A stretch of 5,995 bases of DNA from the NCBI GenBank assembly GCA_046582565.1, contig JAYGED010000169.1:1-5995 (forward strand). The letters are read 5' to 3'. This DNA is from JAYGED01 sp046582565. GTDB lineage: Bacteria > Pseudomonadota > Alphaproteobacteria > JAAXGF01. Every line of letters begins with the position of its first letter. The first letter of the stretch is position 1. Below are positions 1 through 4,708 of this stretch, one piece after another. A program made the translations under genes and the position numbers. The notes beneath the pieces were generated by a model. It worked only from the letters and a program-made list of their open reading frames with translations, did no database searches and had not been told where the DNA came from.

Positions 1-102
1 TCATCCCAGCCGCTGAACATCGACACCGTCGCGATCAAGCTTTCACGGCATGGCGCATTGCCGCCTGCGCTGCTGCCTGACAGTTTGTTCCGTTGGGCGT
101 AA
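1..102 (+). CDS. Possible C-terminal end of an unidentified protein (partial)
   Basis: Frame 1 is open from the window edge to a TAA at 100-102, giving 33 residues that end in ...LLPDSLFRWA. About three quarters of the codons end in G or C, which matches the real genes downstream and is the main reason for treating this as coding. I do not recognise the family and no motif is visible, so no function is offered. The open stretch is short and could be chance. If real, the gene enters from the left and lies more than 400 bp before the operon, so it is probably a separate transcription unit. Confidence 0.35.
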   Translation, partial: SSQPLNIDTVAIKLSRHGALPPALLPDSLFRWA

Positions 103-119
103 TGCGTGATGCAAACGAG

Positions 120-130
120 TTTGTGACAAA
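120..130. repeat. Short perfect dyad TTTGT-G-ACAAA
   Basis: An 11-bp palindrome with one central base lies 18 nt after the possible stop at 100-102. It overlaps a second dyad, CAAAC-GA-GTTTG, at 112-123. The two cannot form hairpins at the same time. It could be a protein-binding site or a weak 3'-end hairpin. No T-run follows, so it is not a standard intrinsic terminator. Its function is unknown. Confidence 0.3.
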
Positions 131-267
131 GCCCCGGTAACCTCAACCGGCGGAGATAGACGCGCAGGAAAGCGCTCTTACACCACGTCCAGGGACACTA
201 CCCAACACCGGTATGCTCCGTAGTTGCACTTGGAATGAGAATTTAGCGACTCGTAGGCGGTGTTATG

Positions 268-298
268 CAAGCCCATCCGTGAGATCTCCGAGGGCTTG
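268..298. promoter_or_regulatory. Nested inverted repeat, candidate operator or hairpin
   Basis: CAAGCCC at 268-274 is matched perfectly by GGGCTTG at 292-298. The 17-nt interval contains a second, self-complementary 8-mer, GAGATCTC (281-288). A palindrome inside a palindrome about 220 bp upstream of the first operon gene is compatible with a regulator-binding site or an RNA hairpin. No T-run follows. The link to regulation of the operon is inferred from position alone. Confidence 0.35.
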
Positions 299-460
299 TC
301 ACGACTAGGGCTATACTGTACCAAAGGGTGGTTCTAAGTCACTCGGATGATGTCGATTGAGGGGTGGGAGGCATCCCAGAAATGACCGCTCAGACAGTAT
401 GGATCCGATGGCGCGCAACTTGTTTCGGGCGGCTGGGTATTGGTCCTGGCGCGATAGATC

Positions 461-480
461 GAGGCGCCCGAGAGGCGCCC
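461..480 (+). repeat. Tandem GAGGCGCCC repeat able to form a leader hairpin
   Basis: GAGGCGCCC occurs at 461-469 and again at 472-480, separated by two bases. Because GGCGCC is its own reverse complement, the two copies can pair as a 6-bp all-GC stem (463-468 with 474-479) around a CGAGA loop. The site ends 22 nt before the Shine-Dalgarno sequence of the first gene, so it would sit in the 5' leader if transcription starts upstream. A role in translation or mRNA stability is possible but unproven. Confidence 0.4.
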
Positions 481-517
481 GGTTGATTTAGGGGTTATCC
501 ACGGGGGAAAAACGAAC

Positions 518-1465
518 ATGGCGAATTCGATCAGGGTCGACTCACACGTCCATCTGTACCGGTCATCCGAGGAGGGGCAGGCCGACAAGGACGGCTACGA
601 AATCTGGGAATACGGATCGAAGCCCGACGTCTGCTTCAGCGAACGGTTGGGCACCGTCGATGAGGTCATGGCGGATATGGAGGCGACCGGCATTTCGAAA
701 GCGGTGGTGGTCAATCTCTATATCGGCACCCTGGCGCGCGACAAGAAGCGGGCCACCGTCGCGGACTCGGTCAGCGGGTCGGAACGCGATCGGGCCTACG
801 ACGATATCGAGGCGGAAATCACCGGCGAAATGAAGGCGTTCAACAGTTGGATTTGTGGCGTCTCGCAATCTCATTCCGAAATCATCCCGTTCATCGGCGC
901 CGACGCCACCGTCCTGCCCGGTGATGAGGGTGGCGCCTATGTGCGCGACATGGTGGTCAACCACGGCGCACGGGGTGTCAAGCTCCATGGCGCGTCCCAG
1001 GGTTTTTCCATGTCGGACGAGCGATTGTGGGCGACCTATGCTGCGTGCCAGGACCTGGGCGTCTCGGTTATCGGCCACTCGGGTCCCGACCGCGGCGGCG
1101 CGGGATTTGCCGATCCGCGCGGCTTCGGCGGAATGCTGAAGGCGTTTCCCGAACTGAATGTCGTCTTGGCCCATATGGGTGGCGCCAATTGGGGCCAGGC
1201 GCTCGAAATCGCCGAGAGCCACCCGAACGCCTATTTCGACTGCTGCGAGATCATCGAATGGACCGAGGGTACGAACGCGCCGAGTGAAGTTCAACTCGCC
1301 CAGCTCATCAAGGATATCGGGCCGCACCGGGTGATGATGGGGTCGGACTACCCGTGGTACGACCTCGATCACACGGTCGAGCGGGTCATGGAATTGCCTC
1401 TTCTGTCGGCGGAGGAAAAGCAAGGCATCATCGGCGCGAACGCCGTAACCATCCTGAATTTATAG
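518..1465 (+). CDS. Amidohydrolase family protein, ACMSD / amidohydrolase-2 type
   Basis: A 315-residue TIM-barrel metal-dependent hydrolase of the amidohydrolase-2 group (PF04909), which includes ACMSD-type decarboxylases and lactone hydrolases. Visible landmarks are the N-terminal metal motif DSHVH (H10, H12), GVKLHG (K155, H157), the metal or active-site histidine in IGHSGP (H187), VVLAHMGG (H219) and the C-terminal GSDYPW (D277). The FNSW...PFIGADA segment around 108-130 is also typical of the group. There is no signal peptide or membrane segment, so it should be cytoplasmic. The ATG at 518 follows GGGGGA (503-508) by 9 nt. It is the first gene of the apparent operon, 55 nt before the next. 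Family members hydrolyse or decarboxylate small carboxylates, and the exact substrate cannot be assigned. The family call is firm; the reaction is open. Confidence 0.9.
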   Translation: MANSIRVDSHVHLYRSSEEGQADKDGYEIWEYGSKPDVCFSERLGTVDEVMADMEATGISKAVVVNLYIGTLARDKKRATVADSVSGSERDRAYDDIEAEITGEMKAFNSWICGVSQSHSEIIPFIGADATVLPGDEGGAYVRDMVVNHGARGVKLHGASQGFSMSDERLWATYAACQDLGVSVIGHSGPDRGGAGFADPRGFGGMLKAFPELNVVLAHMGGANWGQALEIAESHPNAYFDCCEIIEWTEGTNAPSEVQLAQLIKDIGPHRVMMGSDYPWYDLDHTVERVMELPLLSAEEKQGIIGANAVTILNL

Positions 1466-1473
1466 AGTGGCGG

Positions 1474-1494
1474 CGCCGTCGGCCGGCTTCGGCG
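1474..1494 (+). repeat. GC-rich intergenic hairpin between the first two operon genes
   Basis: CGCCG (1474-1478) can pair with CGGCG (1490-1494); an alternative inner stem is GCCG (1482-1485) with CGGC (1490-1493) around a GCTT tetraloop. It sits in the only sizeable gap of the operon (1466-1520) and ends 16 nt before the run of six G residues that serves as Shine-Dalgarno for the next gene. No T-run follows, so it is not an obvious terminator. It may protect mRNA ends or tune expression, but GC-rich spacers form such stems easily by chance. Confidence 0.25.
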
Positions 1495-1520
1495 GCGTGC
1501 GTTAAGTCAAGGGGGGAACG

Positions 1521-2135
1521 ATGACGAATTCCGAACGCGTGACCATCGTCGCCGGTCACGGCAAGGCGGCGCGGCTAAGCACGGGCCAGAGCCTCAAGCT
1601 GATCAACACCCACGGCACCCAGGTGGTCGATTTTTGGGCGTTCAACGCCTACGACCTGCGCGAATACATGTGCGTCGAGGCGTCCCGGGTGTGGAGCATG
1701 CACCTCTGGCCGATGGCCGGCGACGTCATGGTGACCAATCAACGGCGTCCGATCGTCACGCTGGCCCAAGACACCACGCCCGGCATTCACGACACAATCA
1801 TGGCCGCCTGCGATCGCCAGCGCTACGGCCTGCAGGGCTTTACGGACTATCACCGAAACTGCCAGGACAACATGATCGAGGGCATGCTCGAACTCGGCGC
1901 CACGCCGCCCTTCGCGATCCCCGGATCGTGGAACGTATTCATGAACATCCCGATCATGGAGGACGGCTACACGATCGACGTGAAACCGACCGTGTGCGAG
2001 CCCGGCCAGTTCATCGTGCTGCGCGCCGAGATGGATTGCTTCATGGCCTTTTCGGCCTGCCCGCAGGATGTCCTGCCGATCCATGGCGAGGGCGGCGCCA
2101 AACCGCGGGACTGCCATTTCGAAATTCTCGATTGA
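1521..2135 (+). CDS. DUF1989 / urea carboxylase-associated family protein
   Basis: A 204-residue protein of the DUF1989 family (PF09347), often annotated as urea carboxylase-associated or urea amidolyase-associated. Characteristic blocks are GTQVVDFWAF (32-41), the HDT...AACD...RYG segment (H90, C97), YHRNCQDNM (H111, C114), WNVFMNIP (137-144) and RAEMDCFMAFSACPQD (C173, C180). The conserved His/Cys residues suggest a metal site. Two DUF1989 proteins, CgdA and CgdB, are known to form carboxyguanidine deiminase in bacterial guanidine use, so C-N hydrolysis of a guanidino or ureido compound is a reasonable expectation. Here there is one copy and no urea carboxylase or allophanate hydrolase nearby, so the guanidine pathway itself is unlikely. 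The ATG follows a run of six G (1511-1516). The protein is full length and cytoplasmic. The exact reaction is unknown. Confidence 0.9.
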   Translation: MTNSERVTIVAGHGKAARLSTGQSLKLINTHGTQVVDFWAFNAYDLREYMCVEASRVWSMHLWPMAGDVMVTNQRRPIVTLAQDTTPGIHDTIMAACDRQRYGLQGFTDYHRNCQDNMIEGMLELGATPPFAIPGSWNVFMNIPIMEDGYTIDVKPTVCEPGQFIVLRAEMDCFMAFSACPQDVLPIHGEGGAKPRDCHFEILD

Positions 2136-2144
2136 GGAAACAAC

Positions 2145-2150
2145 GGGAGG
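2145..2150 (+). promoter_or_regulatory. Shine-Dalgarno site GGGAGG that fixes the start of the racemase-like gene
   Basis: GGGAGG lies 8 nt before the ATG at 2159. The reading frame is open much further upstream, back to an ATG at 1634 inside the preceding gene, so this site decides the true start. Protein homology also begins only after 2159. The string GGGAGGACGAA is repeated just before the next gene (2999-3009). Confidence 0.8.
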
Positions 2151-2158
2151 ACGAAGCG

Positions 2159-2983
2159 ATGAACGTCAAGCAAGGCGCGGTGACGTCGACGCCAATCGAG
2201 GCGCGCTTCGATGAGGGCCGCCATTGGCGCGCCAAGATCGGCCTCGTCGTGCTGGCGATGGAGCAGACCGTCGAGGACGACGCCTTCACCCTGACGCCGC
2301 CCGGCGTCGGGCTCCATTTCTCGCGCATCCCGATGAGCAATGACGCGACGGTCGAGACGCTCGGCGCAATGGCGCCTGACATCACCAGCTCGGCAGCCCT
2401 GCTGCTGCCCGAAGACCATCTCGATGTGATCAGTTACACCTGTAATTCAGGCACCATGGTGATCGGAGAAGACGGCGTCATGGCGGCCCTCGCCAAGGCC
2501 AAGCCCGAGGCCAAGACGACCACGGTGATGACCAGCGTCGTGCGCGGCCTGCACGCCGTGGACGCGCGCCGTATCGTCGTCACCACGCCCTATCTCGACG
2601 AGGTCAACGACTATGTGCTGGCGTTCCTCGAATCCCACGGCTTCGAGGTGCTCGACATCCAAGGCCTCAATATTCGCGAGAACACCGACATCGACCGGGT
2701 CGATGCCGAATTCATGCGCGAATACGCCCGCGTCCTCGATAGGCCCGAAGCCGATGCGGCATTCGTGTGCTGCGGTGCGTTGCGTACGCTCGACATGGTC
2801 GACGCCTTGGAGAACGACATCGGCAAGCCGGCCGTGGTCAGCAATCAGGCGATGATGTGGGATTGCCTACGCCTCGCCGGAATCGAGGATGTGGTGTCGG
2901 GCTATGGACGCCTGTTCGAAGTGGACTGCGCCGCCCATGGCGCCGTACTCGAACGCGAGAGGTCAACGCCGCACGCCGCCTAG
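2159..2983 (+). CDS. Asp/Glu racemase superfamily protein, maleate isomerase / arylmalonate decarboxylase-like
   Basis: A 274-residue protein of the Asp/Glu racemase superfamily, closest in style to maleate cis-trans isomerase and arylmalonate decarboxylase. The two half-sites are clear: SYTCNSG with C95 in the N-terminal half, and FVCCGALRTLD with C204/C205 in the C-terminal half. They are followed by the family signature GKPAVVSNQAMMWD (222-235). C205 aligns with the catalytic Cys of the CGGL-type motif. Arylmalonate decarboxylase has Gly at the first site; two Cys are typical of racemases and maleate isomerase, so isomerisation or racemisation is favoured over decarboxylation. The open frame reaches back to 1634, but upstream residues are shadow translation of the previous gene, so the start at 2159 is preferred. 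It lies 23 nt after the DUF1989 gene and 26 nt before the next. No export signal. Confidence 0.88.
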   Translation: MNVKQGAVTSTPIEARFDEGRHWRAKIGLVVLAMEQTVEDDAFTLTPPGVGLHFSRIPMSNDATVETLGAMAPDITSSAALLLPEDHLDVISYTCNSGTMVIGEDGVMAALAKAKPEAKTTTVMTSVVRGLHAVDARRIVVTTPYLDEVNDYVLAFLESHGFEVLDIQGLNIRENTDIDRVDAEFMREYARVLDRPEADAAFVCCGALRTLDMVDALENDIGKPAVVSNQAMMWDCLRLAGIEDVVSGYGRLFEVDCAAHGAVLERERSTPHAA

Positions 2984-2996
2984 TTGGATCATAGAT

Positions 2997-3004
2997 AAGG
3001 GAGG
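2997..3004 (+). promoter_or_regulatory. Strong Shine-Dalgarno site of the creatininase-family gene
   Basis: AAGGGAGG lies 5 nt before the ATG at 3010 and is close to a perfect match to the anti-Shine-Dalgarno sequence. Together with alignment of the protein N-terminus to creatininase from residue 1, it fixes the start. The same GGGAGGACGAA string precedes the previous gene. Confidence 0.75.
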
Positions 3005-3009
3005 ACGAA

Positions 3010-3798
3010 ATGAGCCGTTCGGTCATGATGTCGGAATTGAGCTGGCCCGAATACAAGCGCCGCATCGAGGAGGAGGACGCCATCCTCCTGTTGCCGGTCG
3101 GCGCCGTCGAGCAACACGGTTATCACCTGCCGCTCGGCACCGACTGGATCATGGCGACCGAAATGTCGCGGCGCGCCGCCGAACGTGTCGGCGGCATCGT
3201 CGCGCCACCAGTCATGTACGCCTATAAGTCACAGGTCCGCTCGGGCGGCGGAAATCATTTCTGCGGCACCACGAGCCTCGACGGCAACAGCCTGATCGAG
3301 ATGGTTCGCGACGTGCTCAAGGAATTCGCCCGCCACGGTGCGCGCAAAATCGCGGTTATCGACGGCCACTACGAGAACGAGTTCTTCCTCACCGAGGCAT
3401 GCGACCTGGCGGTTCGCGACATGCGTTACGATGGCATTACCGACATGAAGATCCTCAAGATGCGCTATTGCGAGGAAATCACGGACGAGGCGATCAATAC
3501 GACCTACCCCAACGGCTACCCGGGCCTGTCGCTCGAGCACGGCGCCGTCTTCGAGACGTCGATGATGCTCCACTGCTTCCCGCATCTGGTCGACGTGAGC
3601 AAGATATCGGACGATCCCCCGGCGGACTTTCCGCCTTACGACCTCTACCCGGCGAATCCCGATTGGGTGCCGCCGTCGGGCTGCCTGTCGCCGGCCCACG
3701 GCTCAACCGCCGAGATCGGCAAGATGCTCGTCGATGAGTTCACGGGCCTGGTCTCGCGCGCCTTGGAGGCCGAGTTCCGGGGCGCCGAGCAAAAATGA
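3010..3798 (+). CDS. Creatininase-family amidohydrolase with altered substrate pocket
   Basis: A 262-residue member of the creatininase family (PF02633). It aligns almost without gaps to Pseudomonas putida creatininase (about 260 residues) as I recall it. The shared blocks are LPVGAVEQHG (28-37), YKSQ...SGGGNHF (72-84), GTTSLDG (86-92), ARHGARK (107-113), DGHYEN (118-123), EHGAVFETS (176-184) and FPPYDLYP further on. Metal ligands E34, H36, D45, H120 and E122 are all present, as is the later Glu-His pair (E176, H177). The two tryptophans that close over creatinine in the P. putida enzyme, W154 and W174, are Cys154 and Leu173 here, so a related cyclic amide, imide or hydantoin-like substrate is plausible. 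Family relatives act on other amides too. It is cytoplasmic and usually hexameric. The stop overlaps the next start (ATGA). Family is certain, substrate is not. Confidence 0.92.
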   Translation: MSRSVMMSELSWPEYKRRIEEEDAILLLPVGAVEQHGYHLPLGTDWIMATEMSRRAAERVGGIVAPPVMYAYKSQVRSGGGNHFCGTTSLDGNSLIEMVRDVLKEFARHGARKIAVIDGHYENEFFLTEACDLAVRDMRYDGITDMKILKMRYCEEITDEAINTTYPNGYPGLSLEHGAVFETSMMLHCFPHLVDVSKISDDPPADFPPYDLYPANPDWVPPSGCLSPAHGSTAEIGKMLVDEFTGLVSRALEAEFRGAEQK

Positions 3799-4619
3799 AG
3801 TACATCGATTTCCAGGACGGCCGGATTCCCGCGCTCGGCTTCGGCACGTTCGATATCCGGGGCGAAGACTGCGTCCGCGCGACGGCGACAGCGCTTAAGA
3901 TCGGCTATCGCCACATCGACACCGCGCAAGAGTATGACAACGAGATAGAGGTCGGCCAGGCCATCAACGGCGCGGATATCGATCGCGGCGAAATCTTCCT
4001 GACGACCAAGATTTGGCCTAACCGGATCGGCAAGGGCGACTTGCGGCGCGCGGCCGATGAGAGCCTGGAGCGCCTGGCCACGGACTACATTGACTTGCTG
4101 CTCATCCACTGGCCCAGCCCGACGATTTCACTCGCAGAAAGCCTTGAGGCGCTCGCCGAGGTCAAGGCGGCGGGAAAGGCGAAGTACATCGGCATTAGCA
4201 ATTTCCCCATCACCCTGATGCACGAGGCCGTAGAGATGCACGGCGCCGGCGTAGTCTGCAATCAGGTCGAGTACCACCCGTTCCTCGATCAGCGCCGACT
4301 CATCGACGCCGCGCGCGCCCACGGCCTGTTCGTCACCGCATACTGCCCTCTCGCCCAGGGCGAGATCGATGGCGATCCGACGCTCGGCGCGATTGCCCGG
4401 AAACACGGCAAGACGCCGGCCCAGGTGACCCTACGCTGGCTGCTCGATCAGGACGGCGTCGCGGCAATACCCAAGGCCGCGAGCGAGGCCCATTGCCGCG
4501 CAAACTTCGAAATTTTCGACTTTGCGCTGTCCGAAGAGGAGCGGCTGGCGATCGACGGCTTGCGTGGCGCCCACCGGCTGGTCTCGCCCGAGTTCGCACC
4601 CGAGTGGGACACCCCATGA
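3795..4619 (+). CDS. Aldo/keto reductase (2,5-diketo-D-gluconate / methylglyoxal reductase-like)
   Basis: A 274-residue NAD(P)H-dependent aldo/keto reductase, about the usual length for the DkgA/DkgB-like group. The family signatures are LGFGTF (14-19), YRHIDTAQEY (38-47), LLLIHWPSP (101-109), YIGISNF (131-137), CNQVEYHPF (155-163), YCPLAQG (183-189) and VAAIPKA (222-228). The catalytic tetrad is complete: D42, Y47, K72 and H105. In the cofactor loop K227 and N237 are kept, but the position usually held by the Arg that contacts the NADPH 2'-phosphate appears to be H233, with R235 nearby, so cofactor preference may differ. The start overlaps the previous stop by 4 nt, implying translational coupling. 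As the last enzyme of the operon it probably reduces an aldehyde or ketone intermediate, or detoxifies one. The carbonyl substrate is not predictable. Confidence 0.92.
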   Translation: MKYIDFQDGRIPALGFGTFDIRGEDCVRATATALKIGYRHIDTAQEYDNEIEVGQAINGADIDRGEIFLTTKIWPNRIGKGDLRRAADESLERLATDYIDLLLIHWPSPTISLAESLEALAEVKAAGKAKYIGISNFPITLMHEAVEMHGAGVVCNQVEYHPFLDQRRLIDAARAHGLFVTAYCPLAQGEIDGDPTLGAIARKHGKTPAQVTLRWLLDQDGVAAIPKAASEAHCRANFEIFDFALSEEERLAIDGLRGAHRLVSPEFAPEWDTP

Positions 4620-4696
4620 CCTACGGCCGGAAGCGCGTCGTTGTCACGGCCGGCCGGCGCGATGATATCGCACGCCATTGGCTTAGTGGACGCTAG
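4616..4696 (+). CDS. Tiny ATGA-coupled ORF, possibly the remnant of a further operon gene
   Basis: An ATG at 4616 overlaps the aldo/keto reductase stop (TGA 4617-4619), the same arrangement as at 3795. It opens 26 codons ending in TAG (4694-4696). The peptide starts MTYGRKRVVVTAG, which faintly recalls the first beta strand of a Rossmann-fold enzyme such as a short-chain dehydrogenase, but the glycine motif is not complete and nothing follows before the convergent gene. It may be a decayed gene start, a small coupled peptide or chance. No separate Shine-Dalgarno is needed for a coupled start. Confidence 0.3.
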   Translation: MTYGRKRVVVTAGRRDDIARHWLSGR

Positions 4697-4708
4697 AACA
4701 ATATTGCG
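4620..4708. other. Convergent junction without an obvious terminator
   Basis: The 89 nt between the two facing stop codons should hold termination signals for both units. I see only GC-rich repeats (GGCCGGCCGG around 4648-4657) and a small stem GCGAT-GAT-ATCGC (4659-4671). Neither has a following T-run on either strand, so no intrinsic terminator is called. Most of this stretch is taken up by the tiny ORF described separately. Confidence 0.45.

Larger units (their letters stand above)
103..517. other. Non-coding region upstream of the operon
   Basis: About 415 bp without a convincing gene on either strand. Base composition is visibly less GC-rich and less codon-like than the rest of the window. 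It contains several short inverted repeats: TTTGT-G-ACAAA at 120-130, CCGGT/ACCGG at 134-150, CAAGCCC/GGGCTTG at 268-298, TGGGA/TCCCA at 365-378 and GGCGCC/GGCGCC at 463-479. The promoter and any operator for the downstream operon should lie here, but I could not find a -35/-10 pair with proper spacing. No tRNA or other RNA gene was recognised. Confidence 0.7.

Noticed and set aside
296..317. Possible sigma-70 promoter, TTGTCA (296-301) and TATACT (312-317)
   Set aside because: Each hexamer looks good alone, but the spacing is only 10 nt, far below the usual 16-18, and no better partner is found for either.
103..517. tRNA or small RNA gene in the upstream region
   Set aside because: Short stems exist, but no cloverleaf with a T-arm consensus or other recognisable RNA signature could be built.
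334..588. Minus-strand open frame of 84 codons across the start of the first gene
   Set aside because: It has no recognisable motif, overlaps the start and metal motif of the amidohydrolase, and shows no coding-like composition.
563..1423. Long open frame on the minus strand, 286 codons
   Set aside because: It lies entirely opposite the amidohydrolase gene, whose catalytic motifs are clear. High GC at third positions removes stop codons from the opposite strand, and the predicted protein has no recognisable motif.
1634..2158. N-terminal extension of the racemase-like gene (175 extra residues)
   Set aside because: The extension overlaps the DUF1989 gene in another frame, is Arg/His/Pro-rich shadow sequence, and a proper Shine-Dalgarno plus ATG at 2159 coincides with the start of homology.
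3010..3798. Mycofactocin MftE or a genuine creatininase assignment
   Set aside because: No mycofactocin genes are nearby and the sequence is closer to P. putida creatininase than to MftE. Loss of both substrate tryptophans argues against a confident creatininase name.
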